Counted from the stretch's first letter, positions 31,478-39,021 are shown. The stretch is DNA of 64,000 nucleotides from Roseospira marina (GCF_014197855.1 NZ_JACIGJ010000006.1:62001-126000); one strand, 5' to 3'. Numbers and translations: made by a program. Notes: generated from the sequence alone by a model not told the origin.

Positions 31478-32155
31478 ATGAAGACCATTGCCACCATCGC
31501 CGGCGCCGCCGCCGTGTTCGGCGCCCTGAGTTTCGCCCCGGCCCAGGCCGCGTACCTCCAGCTGACGCCCGGCACCGGGGCCGCCGTTCCGACATCGCCG
31601 GATAACAAGAACCAGGTCATCCCCGGCAGCACGCTCGGGTTCTTCGAGCAGACTGTGGAAGCGGACTTCGACGCGATTGGCGGCCGACAGCTTCGGTTGA
31701 CCTATGTCGGGATGAGCGCGGGCTGGTACAACACGTTCCAGATGGACACCAACGCGGACGGCATTTGGGAGACGATTTTCTCGACCGAGAGCACCGAAGG
31801 TGAAACCACCCTGGTCACGCTGACCGGCTACTCCGGCCAGGGCGCCCTGGCGTTCCGCTTCGAGGTCAACGACGGCGCCGACAAGGTGACCAACGGTGTG
31901 GACAACACGCGGGTCAACGGCGCGCCGAACTTCTTCAGCTCCTTCGCGCCGGACGGCGACGGCACCGCGACCTCAGGCCGATCCCTGTGGCTGGCGCTGG
32001 ACGACAGCGGGAAGGACTGGGACGACAACCACGATGACCTCGTGGTCGGCATGAGCGTGACCCCGCTGCCGGCCGCCGTGTGGTTCCTGATCACGGCCGT
32101 GGGCGGCCTGTTCGGCACCCGGTGGCTGCGCAAGGATGCTTCGGCGGCTGCGTAA
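31478..32155 (+). CDS. VPLPA-CTERM sorting-domain surface protein
   Basis: 225-aa secreted protein with an N-terminal Sec signal (TIATIAGAAAVFGALSF, cleavage after AQA). A beta-rich body of about 165 residues follows. From about residue 194 there is a C-terminal TPLPAAVWFLITAVGG, hydrophobic helix, then TRWLRK. That tripartite tail matches VPLPA-CTERM, an exosortase-type sorting signal related to PEP-CTERM, so the protein is probably processed and placed on the cell surface or in extracellular polymer. No exosortase gene is in the window. SD GAGGAAAG precedes the ATG. A strong terminator follows at 32228. Confidence 0.82.
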   Translation: MKTIATIAGAAAVFGALSFAPAQAAYLQLTPGTGAAVPTSPDNKNQVIPGSTLGFFEQTVEADFDAIGGRQLRLTYVGMSAGWYNTFQMDTNADGIWETIFSTESTEGETTLVTLTGYSGQGALAFRFEVNDGADKVTNGVDNTRVNGAPNFFSSFAPDGDGTATSGRSLWLALDDSGKDWDDNHDDLVVGMSVTPLPAAVWFLITAVGGLFGTRWLRKDASAAA

Positions 32156-32227
32156 GCGCCCTACCGCTCCGCCGGCCCGGCCGGCCGACGGCCGCCTCGC
32201 GGGGCCTGGCGCCGGACGGAATGAACG

Positions 32228-32259
32228 AAAACCCGGCCCCTCCCAAGGGGCCGGGTTTT
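32228..32259 (+). terminator. Rho-independent terminator of the VPLPA-CTERM gene
   Basis: A perfect 13-bp inverted repeat (AAAACCCGGCCCC at 32228-32240, GGGGCCGGGTTTT at 32247-32259) with a 6-base loop, T's at the 3' side and A's at the 5' side. It is 73 bases after the stop codon and could act in both directions. Confidence 0.85.
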
Positions 32260-32313
32260 CGCGGTTTCAGACAGTCGGGATGGCGTAGGACGCCGCACGC
32301 GGGCCCAGGCTCG

Positions 32314-32351
32314 AGCTCAGCGAGGGCGGGGCAGCTCAGCGAGGACGGGGC
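32314..32351. repeat. 19-bp tandem duplication
   Basis: AGCTCAGCGAGGGCGGGGC (32314-32332) is repeated as AGCTCAGCGAGGACGGGGC (32333-32351), one mismatch, in the gene-free stretch after the VPLPA-CTERM terminator. Confidence 0.85.
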
Positions 32352-32368
32352 GAGGACCAAACACAGTC

Positions 32369-32397
32369 GAGGCGGCCCCATATCCTGGGACCGCCTC
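32369..32397. terminator. GC hairpin in the gap before the DUF465 gene
   Basis: GAGGCGG and CCGCCTC arms (32369-32375, 32391-32397) extend inward, after one mismatch, with CCCA/TGGG around a 5-base loop. No T-run on either side. The region 32260-32701 holds only this, the 19-bp duplication and a second perfect 8-bp hairpin (GTCGCGAG/CTCGCGAC at 32575-32594). I see no gene there. Confidence 0.5.
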
Positions 32398-32701
32398 GCG
32401 TCGCATTCCACGCAGGGAATGTATCCTGTCAGTCCCGCTACGCGGGCGGTTCGGTGCTTGGACCGAGACCGGTGGACGGCGTCATGCGCGTCCGTCAGAG
32501 GGCATTCGCGTCGGCAGCGGGGACAGGCCGTCTGTCGCTATCGATGTGAACAGTCCCCTTCCTTTGGAGTTCCAGTCGCGAGCCATCTCGCGACCGGCCG
32601 GGCTCCCCCAATCCGACGGAGCCCGCGTCAAGGCCAATGTCCAGCAACGCTCTCCCTTGCAACGATGAACCTTCGAGAAGACGAACAGTGGGCCGCAACC
32701 G

Positions 32702-32872
32702 TCAGGACGGGTGCGCCATACGTGCCATTTCGTCCTTAATGGCCAGTTTCTGGCGTTTCAGCGTCGCGATCAGACTGGTATCAGGCTGCGGTCGAGACGA
32801 TTCGGAGTCCAGGCGAGCCTCAAGTTCGGTATGGCGCGTGTTCAGCGCATCCATCCTTGCATCACGACCCAT
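32702..32872 (-). CDS. DUF465 (YdcH-type) microprotein, 56 aa
   Basis: A short gene on the minus strand from ATG 32872 to TGA at 32702. The SD GAGGAGG lies 8 bases upstream, the best in this region. The protein begins MGRDARMDALNTRHTELEAR and ends with the family hallmark TLKRQKLAIKDEMARM, matching the LKRQKLxLKDEIxRL core of DUF465 helical hairpins. DUF465 proteins are small alpha-helical proteins of unknown function common in alphaproteobacteria. Divergent from ubiX. A second member is encoded at 35105. Confidence 0.85.
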   Translation of the reverse strand: MGRDARMDALNTRHTELEARLDSESSRPQPDTSLIATLKRQKLAIKDEMARMAHPS

Positions 32873-32980
32873 GACATGATCCTCCTCATCTGGTCTAACA
32901 ACCCGACCAGCTTATCCAAACCCTCCCCGCCCGCAAAGTGAATCCGACGACAGGTTCATGAAATGTGGGATTTTGGTCTT

Positions 32981-33019
32981 GATCCGTGAAAACGGATCCG
33001 TATTGTAAGGGATTTTTTT
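32981..33019 (+). promoter_or_regulatory. Small hairpin and T-run immediately upstream of ubiX
   Basis: GATCCGT (32981-32987), loop GAAA, ACGGATC (32992-32998) form a perfect 7-bp stem with a GNRA-type loop. A T7 run follows at 33013-33019, directly before the ubiX ATG at 33023. The T-run is 14 bases from the stem, too far for a standard terminator. AGGGA at 33008-33012 is the SD. It may be a leader stem that affects translation. Confidence 0.4.
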
Positions 33020-33022
33020 GAA

Positions 33023-33607
33023 ATGACCCCTCCGCACCCACTCGTCGTTGGCATCAGCGGCGCCTCTGGAATCGCTTATGGTGTGCGGATGCTGGAGGTG
33101 CTGCGGCGACTCGGCATCCCCAGCCATCTCGTGATGACCCGGACGGCCGAGATCACGCTCGCCTATGAAATGGACCGGAAGGTGTCCGAGGTCCGGGCCC
33201 TGGCGGACACGTGGCACCGGGTGGACGACCTCACCGCCGCGCCGTCCTCCGGCTCGTTCCGCACCCGGGGCATGGTCGTGGCGCCCTGCTCCGCCCGCAC
33301 GCTGGGCGCCATCGCCGCCGGCGCGGGCGAGAACCTGCTGACCCGGGCGGCCGATGTCACGCTGAAGGAACGGCGGCGGCTGGTGTTGATGGTGCGGGAA
33401 ACGCCGCTGCATCTGGGCCACATCCGGTCCATGGCGGCCGTGACCGAGATGGGGGCGGTGGTCGCGCCCCCCATGCCGGCCTTCTATACCCGGCCCCGCA
33501 CGCTCGACGACGTGGTGGACCACGGCGTCGGTCGCGTGCTGGACCTGTTCGATATCGACGCCGGACTCGTCGCCCGCTGGCGGTCGGAGGACGACGAGAC
33601 CCACTGA
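33023..33607 (+). CDS. ubiX: Flavin prenyltransferase UbiX
   Basis: 194-aa enzyme joining dimethylallyl phosphate to FMN to make prenyl-FMN, the cofactor of UbiD decarboxylases. FMN-binding VVGISGASGIAYGVRMLEVL, the conserved VVAPCSARTLGAIAAG and the C-terminal MPAFYTRPRTLDDVVDHGVGR are present. It probably serves ubiquinone synthesis; no ubiD is in the window. Start ATG 33023 follows a structured short leader. Confidence 0.95.
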   Translation: MTPPHPLVVGISGASGIAYGVRMLEVLRRLGIPSHLVMTRTAEITLAYEMDRKVSEVRALADTWHRVDDLTAAPSSGSFRTRGMVVAPCSARTLGAIAAGAGENLLTRAADVTLKERRRLVLMVRETPLHLGHIRSMAAVTEMGAVVAPPMPAFYTRPRTLDDVVDHGVGRVLDLFDIDAGLVARWRSEDDETH

Positions 33608-33649
33608 CGCCGGTCGCTGAGGATGGTCGCCCCGATCAGGACATCCCGA

Positions 33650-34744
33650 TCAGGCGCCCTCCTCACCGACGTAGATGCCAAGGCCCCGCGCCGCCGTGAC
33701 CAGGGCGTCGTCGGGCGACAGCGTGCGCGGCCCGATACAGACATCCTCCAACGGAACCTCGACCAGGGCGTTGTCGCGCCAGGCCACCATATGCCCGGAC
33801 TGCCCCTGGGCCACCATGTCCACGGCGTGCACCCCGAACGCCGAGGCCAGCAACCGGTCCCGGGTGGAGGGCGTGCCCCCGCGCTGCACGTGCCCCAGGG
33901 TGGTCACGCGGGTTTCCAGCTCGGTCTTAGCCGCCAGATGCTCCGACAGGTACTGGCCGATGCCACCGTAGCGCATCTGGCCATGGGACTGCGCCTTGGT
34001 GGCCGGTGTGCCGTCTTCGGTCTTGACGCCCTCGGCGACGACGACGAGGGCGTGGTTCCGGCCCTCGCGGATCACCTCCTCGATTTTGCGGGCGATGCTG
34101 TCCAGCTTGTACGGAATCTCCGGCACCAGGGCGACGTCGGCGCCGCCGGAGATGGCCGCATTGATGGCGATGTGGCCCGCGTCGCGCCCCATGACCTCCA
34201 GGATCATGACGCGATGATGGCTCGCGGCGGTCGGCTGTAGGCGGTCCAGTGCCTCCGTCACCACGTTGACCGCGGTCGTGAAGCCAACGGCGAAGTCGGT
34301 GCCATGCACATCGTTGTCGATGGTCTTCGGCACGCCGACCATATTGATGCTGCCCCGGTCGCAGAGCTGCTTCAGAATCTTCATCGAGCCGTCGCCGCCG
34401 ATCACCACCAGCGCATCAAGCGACAGCTTGTTGAAGCCGTCCACGAAGTCGAGCGAGCGGTCCTTGGTGGAGCCATCCGGCATCGGGAAGTTGAACGGAT
34501 CGCCCCGGTTCACCGTGCCCAGGAACGTGCCGGCCTCGCGCAGCATGTTGCCGGAGAACATGTCCAGGTCGAGCTCGCGGTAGCGCAGCGGACGCTCCAT
34601 CAGGCCCATGGAGCCGTCGATAATGCCGAAAACCTTCCACCCATAGGTGCGGACGGCGCGATACGTCACCGCGCGGATGACGGCGTTCAGCCCGGCGCAG
34701 TCACCGCCGCTGGTCAGGACGCCAAGACGTCGTACTTTCCCCAT
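33650..34744 (-). CDS. pfkA: 6-phosphofructokinase
   Basis: 364-aa enzyme phosphorylating fructose 6-phosphate. N-terminal LGVLTSGGDCAGLNAVIRAV and the catalytic TIDND motif are clear. The phosphoryl-donor site reads GGDGS (residues 116-120), with the Gly that marks ATP users, while the following motif is PKTIDND (139-145) with the Lys usually seen in PPi-type and long-form enzymes. This combination is known from ATP-dependent long-clade PFKs, so ATP use is the better guess, but PPi cannot be excluded. Convergent with ubiX. Gap and pgk lie 5 kb away. Confidence 0.9.
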   Translation of the reverse strand: MGKVRRLGVLTSGGDCAGLNAVIRAVTYRAVRTYGWKVFGIIDGSMGLMERPLRYRELDLDMFSGNMLREAGTFLGTVNRGDPFNFPMPDGSTKDRSLDFVDGFNKLSLDALVVIGGDGSMKILKQLCDRGSINMVGVPKTIDNDVHGTDFAVGFTTAVNVVTEALDRLQPTAASHHRVMILEVMGRDAGHIAINAAISGGADVALVPEIPYKLDSIARKIEEVIREGRNHALVVVAEGVKTEDGTPATKAQSHGQMRYGGIGQYLSEHLAAKTELETRVTTLGHVQRGGTPSTRDRLLASAFGVHAVDMVAQGQSGHMVAWRDNALVEVPLEDVCIGPRTLSPDDALVTAARGLGIYVGEEGA

Positions 34745-35104
34745 GCGTTCTCTCCATCGTCATCAGCAGGCTTGAAGGGTGGGGGTCGGCCCGGCGTCGC
34801 GACCGCCCCCGAAAAGCGGACCGACAACCGCAGCGGTCAGGCGGGAGGGGCGGGTAAACGCCGGGACAGAGAATGGGTTGGACGGGCCGGCGCAGGCGGT
34901 GCGCCGTGTCACGGTTGGCAGGGTGCGCCAAGAGACGTATTGCCGTCACGGCTTTTCTGCTAGAATGCGGTCATTCGGTCCCGAACGCCGGGTTCACCGT
35001 GGCTTCCATGGCTCCTTGGGCCGTGGTTGCTACGGCATCCAACGCTCCCCGGACCCTGCCCCGCCCCGCCCCGCGTACCGCACCTTATCCAGTCTTGACC
35101 GCGC
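34745..35104. promoter_or_regulatory. Divergent gap between pfk and a DUF465 gene
   Basis: 360 bases without a gene. A possible rightward promoter is TTGCCG (34940-34945), 15 bases, TAGAAT (34961-34966); the spacing is short. The last 80 bases are C-rich with CCCCGCC repeats and no good SD before 35105. Nothing else was recognised. Confidence 0.4.
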
Positions 35105-35314
35105 ATGATTGACGACGATGAAACCAATGCCCTGCGCCACAAGCTCGAGGGGCTATTGCTTGAACACAGGGATCTGGACGAGGTGATCGCCCGCCTGATG
35201 GACACAGCGCCCTACGATATGCTTCAGCTTCAGCGCCTGAAAAAGCGCAAGCTGGCGCTGAAGGACGATATCGCGCGGCTGCAAAACCGGCTGACTCCCG
35301 ACATCATCGCCTGA
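35105..35314 (+). CDS. DUF465 (YdcH-type) small protein, 69 aa
   Basis: Small helical protein with the family core LQRLKKRKLALKDDIARLQNRL near its C-terminus and an N-terminal helix with LRHKLEGLLLEHRDLDEVIARL. The two helices are expected to form an antiparallel coiled-coil hairpin. The function of the family is not established. Converges with the degenerate GGDEF gene, 20 bases away. Larger than the 56-aa relative at 32702. Confidence 0.85.
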   Translation: MIDDDETNALRHKLEGLLLEHRDLDEVIARLMDTAPYDMLQLQRLKKRKLALKDDIARLQNRLTPDIIA

Positions 35315-35334
35315 CAGGCGGCGAGGGCCGCCCG

Positions 35335-36189
35335 TCAGGCCCCATCCGCGTCCGGATCGTCGGGGCGCGGATCCGTCTCCGCGCGCGGGCGCACCACCCG
35401 GCGCCGCATCTGTTCGGCCAGCGCCACCGCCTCGGCCGGATCGTCGCCGCGGCGGCAGACATGCACCCCCAGACGGACATAGGTGCGCAGGGTGTCGGCG
35501 TGCCACGCCACCTCGACCTCTCCACCCTGCGCCAGGGCCCGCACCCGCGACCACAGGTGATCCATCTGGCCATCGAACGGTAGCACCACGGCCAGACTGC
35601 CCCCGCGCGTCCAGCCGAGAATTTCGTCCGGCGCCCGAATGGCCGCGATGGCCTCCGCCAGCGCGCTGGTGGCATGGCGCAGGGCGGCGGGGCCATAACG
35701 GGCGCGCAGGTCTTCGCCGTTCGCCAGCGACAGCACGGCGATGGCGGGGGCCGCCCCGCCCGCCGCCAACACGTCCAGGCGGGCGCGCAGGGCCTCGTCC
35801 AGAGCCTCCGGCGTGCAGAGCGCCACCGACTCCGCCTCGGACGCCGTCACCTCAGGGGGAGCCGTCGCCTCGGCCCCCTCCGACTCGAAAGGGTGCGGTG
35901 CCGGCAGCGGTCCGCTCGGCCGCGCGTCAAGCTCCTGACGCAGGCGATCCACCTCGGCGACCAGGCGGCCGATCGCACGCCGCACGGCCGGCGTCAGCTC
36001 TGCGGGCGGGATGCCGAACATGGTTACGGTATCGTCCACGTCGCGGCCATCATCATCAGCGAGGCGGCCGTAGGCGTCGGCGGCGCGGGCATACTCCCAA
36101 TCCCCCGACTCGGCGCCGCCGCCCTGGCGACGGTCGCGGCGCCAGAACACCGGCTGGGGTGGCGGCGATCGCCCGATATCGTCGGTCAT
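35335..36189 (-). CDS. Protein with a degenerate GGDEF-like domain
   Basis: 284 aa. A disordered N-terminus (about 1-55), a short helix with RRAIGRLVAEVDRLRQELDAR (predicted coiled coil about 65-90) and a Pro/Glu-rich linker precede a C-terminal alpha/beta domain (about 120-260). That domain has LANGEDLRARYGPAALRHATSALAEAI and GWTRGGSLAVVLPF where active diguanylate cyclases have GGDEF, so it is a non-catalytic GGDEF-like fold by pattern. Strong SD GGGAGGAGGG. The family call is tentative; it might be a nucleotide-binding regulator or a scaffold. Confidence 0.65.
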   Translation of the reverse strand: MTDDIGRSPPPQPVFWRRDRRQGGGAESGDWEYARAADAYGRLADDDGRDVDDTVTMFGIPPAELTPAVRRAIGRLVAEVDRLRQELDARPSGPLPAPHPFESEGAEATAPPEVTASEAESVALCTPEALDEALRARLDVLAAGGAAPAIAVLSLANGEDLRARYGPAALRHATSALAEAIAAIRAPDEILGWTRGGSLAVVLPFDGQMDHLWSRVRALAQGGEVEVAWHADTLRTYVRLGVHVCRRGDDPAEAVALAEQMRRRVVRPRAETDPRPDDPDADGA

Positions 36190-36403
36190 GGTCCTGCCCT
36201 CCTCCCGCCGGCCCGGTGAGTCGCCGGGAACGCCCCACGCACCCAAGCTCGTCGCGGCGCCCTTGATGTTAGCACACGGCCGGCACGCATTGCGTCGTTT
36301 TCGAGGCCCCGCACCAACCGCCGCCGCTTCCGGAGACAGGCGCACACCGTGCGCATGAAAAAACGGTCTGCGAGATGGAATTTCACTTGATTCAGGGCCA
36401 AAC
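36190..36403. promoter_or_regulatory. 5' part of the speD leader region
   Basis: This stretch must hold the promoter for the speD-decarboxylase unit. A possible tiny frame MKKRSARWNFT (36355-36390) exists but its SD is poorly placed. I could not fix a promoter. Confidence 0.35.
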
Positions 36404-36487
36404 ATGCGTATGGTCCGCCGGATTGCGGACGCACCCGGCCCCCTTCGTGGACCCGCCCGGTGCGTCTGCTTTTTTTCAATCCAATGA
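36404..36487 (+). CDS. Putative 27-aa leader peptide of the speD operon
   Basis: ATG at 36404 with AGGG six bases upstream opens a 27-codon frame starting MRMVRRIADAP that ends at TGA 36485, 62 bases before speD. Codons 2, 5 and 6 are Arg, the polyamine precursor family. The frame begins before an antiterminator-like hairpin and runs through the terminator, the geometry of translation-coupled attenuators. Composition is low in conserved features, so it may be non-coding. Confidence 0.4.
   Translation: MRMVRRIADAPGPLRGPARCVCFFSIQ
36413..36476 (+). promoter_or_regulatory. Candidate transcription attenuator upstream of speD
   Basis: A first stem pairs GTCCGC (36413-36418) with GCGGAC (36425-36430). 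The same GCGGAC also begins an 11-bp stem with the downstream segment GGTGCGTCTGC (36425-36435 with 36459-36469, one G-U), which is followed by seven T's (36470-36476): a standard rho-independent terminator. The two stems exclude each other. The terminator ends 73 bases before the speD ATG, so readthrough must be controlled for expression. Confidence 0.65.
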
Positions 36488-36549
36488 TGAGGCTTGTTCC
36501 ACGAAACAAGACCCTTCGGGTTCAACGCTGGTTAGAGGGATCAGGAAAC

Positions 36550-37050
36550 ATGCGTTACGCATCCCCCCAATTGGCGGTGAATACTGAAGCGGAGGCCCGC
36601 GAAGCCCGAGCAGAGGTAAGATCCGTTCCGTCCGTCCACCTGAAGGCCGTGCCCAGCACACCGCCGATGGGCGACGACCGACTTGACCACTTCATCACCG
36701 AAAATGGGCTCACATTTGCGGGTCGCCACCTGATCCTCGACCTTTGGGATGCCAAGGGGATCGACGATCTGGAGCGTGTCGAACACGCCATGAGGGAGGC
36801 CGTCCGCGTCGCCGGCGCCACCCTGCTGCACATCCACCTGCATCACTTCACGCCCAACGGCGGGGTGTCCGGGGTGGCCGTGCTGGCCGAGTCCCACATC
36901 AGCATTCACACGTGGCCGGAGTGCGGCTACGCGGCGCTCGACATCTTCATGTGCGGCGATGCCCAGCCGCTCAAGGCGGTGCCGGTGTTCCGCGAAGCGT
37001 TCGAGACCGACCGCACGCATCTGGCGGAGCACAAGCGCGGCGTCGTCTGA
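36550..37050 (+). CDS. speD: S-adenosylmethionine decarboxylase proenzyme (prokaryotic class)
   Basis: 166-aa pyruvoyl enzyme making decarboxylated SAM for spermidine synthesis. Self-cleavage is expected between Glu114 and Ser115 in LAESHISIHTWPE. His120 and Cys135 sit at +5 and +20 from the Ser, as in the Thermotoga-type enzyme (Ser63/His68/Cys83). An N-terminal extension of about 50 residues precedes the core. SD AGGA lies before the ATG. It is followed after 119 bases by an ornithine decarboxylase, so both polyamine precursors are made here. No spermidine synthase is in the window. Confidence 0.94.
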   Translation: MRYASPQLAVNTEAEAREARAEVRSVPSVHLKAVPSTPPMGDDRLDHFITENGLTFAGRHLILDLWDAKGIDDLERVEHAMREAVRVAGATLLHIHLHHFTPNGGVSGVAVLAESHISIHTWPECGYAALDIFMCGDAQPLKAVPVFREAFETDRTHLAEHKRGVV

Positions 37051-37065
37051 TCGTCGCCCCGTCCT

Positions 37066-37095
37066 GCCCCGTTCAGCGCTGCCCCGTTAAGCGCT
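37066..37095. repeat. 15-bp tandem duplication between speD and the decarboxylase gene
   Basis: GCCCCGTTCAGCGCT (37066-37080) is followed by GCCCCGTTAAGCGCT (37081-37095), one mismatch; each contains AGCGCT. It starts 16 bases after the speD stop. Confidence 0.8.
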
Positions 37096-37169
37096 GACCC
37101 GACACACGATTGCAGACCGGCGACGGTCGCGGCACCGCCCGTGACCGCGCGCCCGCGTGGAGAGAGGCC

Positions 37170-38468
37170 ATGATTCCCGTTGCCCTGCGCGCGGATGTCC
37201 CGGGCGTTGCGCCCGGCGCCGCAACCCTGCCCGCGTGCCGCTTGGATGCGTCGGCCCACACCGCGCTGTCGAATCCGATGTTGAGCCCCCCGCTCAGCCT
37301 CGTTGCCCAACCGCCCGAGTGGGTGGCCCCCGGCCTGACCCGCAAGATGGCGGCCTTCCTGGCCACCCGTCCGGCCACGCCCTGCCTGGTCGTCGATGTG
37401 GACGTGGTGGAGGCGAACTACCACGCGCTCCGCGCCGCCCTGCCCGAGGCCGAGGTCTATTACGCCGTCAAGGCCAACCCGGCGCCGCCGCTGGTCGCGC
37501 GTCTGGTCGGGCTGGGCGCGCGCTTCGACACCGCCAGCCTGCCCGAAATCGACCTGTGCCTGGGGCTCGGCGCCGACCCCGCACACATCTCATTCGGCAA
37601 CACGATCAAGAAGGCGCGCGACATCGCGGCCGCGTACGAGCGCGGCATCCGCCTGTTCGCCTTCGACGCCGAGGAAGAACTGCGCAAGATCGCCGAGAAC
37701 GCCCCCGGCGCCCGCGTGTTCTGCCGCATTCTGACCGACAACGCCGGCGCCGAATGGCCGCTGTCGCGCAAGTTCGGCTGCGCGCCCACCATGGCGCGCG
37801 ACCTAATGCGGCTGGCGGCGGACCTGGGGTTGGACCCCGTCGGCCTGTCGTTCCACGTCGGCTCGCAGCAGACCGACCTGACGCAGTGGGATCACGCCCT
37901 CGCGCTGGTCGCCGACCTGTTCCGCGGCCTGCGCGCGGACGGCCTGACCCCGACGCTGGTCAACCTGGGCGGCGGTCTGCCGACGCGCTACGGCCGGCCG
38001 GTGCCCGAGGTCGACGCCTACGGCGCCAGCCTGCGCGCGGCACTGGAGCGCCTGTTCGACGGCGATGTGCCGGCGCTGATCGTCGAGCCCGGGCGCGGCC
38101 TGGTCGGCAATGCCGGCGTGCTGGAAAGCGAGGTGGTGCTGGTGTCCCGCAAGGACGACACCGAGGACCGCCGCTGGGTCTACATCGACGCCGGCCGGTT
38201 CAACGGCCTCGCCGAGACCGAGGGCGAGGCCATCCGCTACCCCATCGTCACCGGACGCGACGGCGATGACGCCGGAACCGGACCGGTGGTGTTGGCGGGG
38301 CCGACCTGCGACAGCGTGGACGTGCTGTACGACCGCGCCGACCTGCGGCTGCCCCTGGCGCTGCGGGCCGGGGACCGCCTTCGCCTGTTGTCGACGGGGG
38401 CGTACACGACCACCTATGCCTCGATCGGGTTCAACGGCTTCGCGCCGCTGGCCGCGCATTACGTATAA
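37170..38468 (+). CDS. Ornithine decarboxylase, fold-type III (eukaryotic-like)
   Basis: PLP enzyme of 432 aa with the alanine-racemase-like barrel, making putrescine from ornithine. PLP lysine in VYYAVKANPAPP, then FDTASLPEIDLCLGLG, HVGSQQTDL, the Gly-rich NLGGGLPTRYG, and EPGRGLVG. The active-site Cys and substrate-contacting Asp are in GPTCDSVDVLYDRADL. Family members also accept lysine or diaminopimelate, but the CDS motif favours ornithine. The start at 37170 has GGAGAGAGG upstream. The N-terminal about 60 residues are extra. Operon with speD. Confidence 0.9.
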   Translation: MIPVALRADVPGVAPGAATLPACRLDASAHTALSNPMLSPPLSLVAQPPEWVAPGLTRKMAAFLATRPATPCLVVDVDVVEANYHALRAALPEAEVYYAVKANPAPPLVARLVGLGARFDTASLPEIDLCLGLGADPAHISFGNTIKKARDIAAAYERGIRLFAFDAEEELRKIAENAPGARVFCRILTDNAGAEWPLSRKFGCAPTMARDLMRLAADLGLDPVGLSFHVGSQQTDLTQWDHALALVADLFRGLRADGLTPTLVNLGGGLPTRYGRPVPEVDAYGASLRAALERLFDGDVPALIVEPGRGLVGNAGVLESEVVLVSRKDDTEDRRWVYIDAGRFNGLAETEGEAIRYPIVTGRDGDDAGTGPVVLAGPTCDSVDVLYDRADLRLPLALRAGDRLRLLSTGAYTTTYASIGFNGFAPLAAHYV

Positions 38469-38482
38469 TATTACGTATAATA
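38459..38482. repeat. 12-bp tandem duplication containing the decarboxylase stop codon
   Basis: TTACGTATAATA occurs twice in a row (38459-38470, 38471-38482). The first copy contains the last codons and TAA stop of the decarboxylase gene; the second repeats them outside. It is strikingly AT-rich for this genome. Confidence 0.9.
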
Positions 38483-38500
38483 TATGGTGTGTGACGGATC

Positions 38501-38532
38501 GGCCCTGAACCGGACACGTCGGGTTCAGGGCC
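38501..38532. terminator. Hairpin between convergent ornithine decarboxylase and YbaK genes
   Basis: GGCCCTGAACC (38501-38511) pairs perfectly with GGTTCAGGGCC (38522-38532) around a 10-base loop. No T-run. Its position between two stop codons suggests a shared transcript end. Confidence 0.65.
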
Positions 38533-38547
38533 TCCGCGGCCTCACGG

Positions 38548-39021
38548 TTAGGCGATCGGGGCCACCGTCGCCCGGCTGGCCGCGCGCAGCGCGTCGGGCG
38601 TGATCGGAAACACGGTTTTCGGCGTGCCGGCCGCCACCCAGACCGGATCGAACACCAGCAGGTCCGGATCCAGAATCGTGCGCAGGTCCGTGGGATGCCC
38701 GAACGGCGGCACCCCCCCGATGGCATGACCGGTGCCCGCGCGCACTTCGTCGGCGGAGGCCTTGCGGATCGGCTCCCCGATGAGGGCCGCGACCCGGGCC
38801 TCGTCGACCCGGTTGGCCCCACTGGCGATCACCACCACGGGCGTGCCGCTCTCCGCCCCCATGAACACCAGCGACTTGCCGATGGCCGCCACCGGGCAGC
38901 CGATCGCCGCCGCGGCATCAGCGGCGGTGCGTGTCGAGCCCGGATAGGCATACACGGTGGGGGGCAGGCCATGCGCCGACAGGACCGTGGCAAGGCGGGG
39001 CGGGGCATCCGTAGGGGTCAT
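38548..39021 (-). CDS. YbaK/ProX-family aminoacyl-tRNA deacylase-like protein
   Basis: 157-aa single-domain protein of the YbaK/INS superfamily, which clears misacylated tRNA such as Cys-tRNA(Pro) or Ala-tRNA(Pro). Family features are IGCPVAAIGKSLVFMG with the catalytic Lys, VVVIASGANRVDEARVAALIG and GVPPFGHPTDLRTILDPDLL. The start at 39021 has AGGA upstream. It is divergent from the HIT gene. Precise specificity is unknown. Confidence 0.9.
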   Translation of the reverse strand: MTPTDAPPRLATVLSAHGLPPTVYAYPGSTRTAADAAAAIGCPVAAIGKSLVFMGAESGTPVVVIASGANRVDEARVAALIGEPIRKASADEVRAGTGHAIGGVPPFGHPTDLRTILDPDLLVFDPVWVAAGTPKTVFPITPDALRAASRATVAPIA

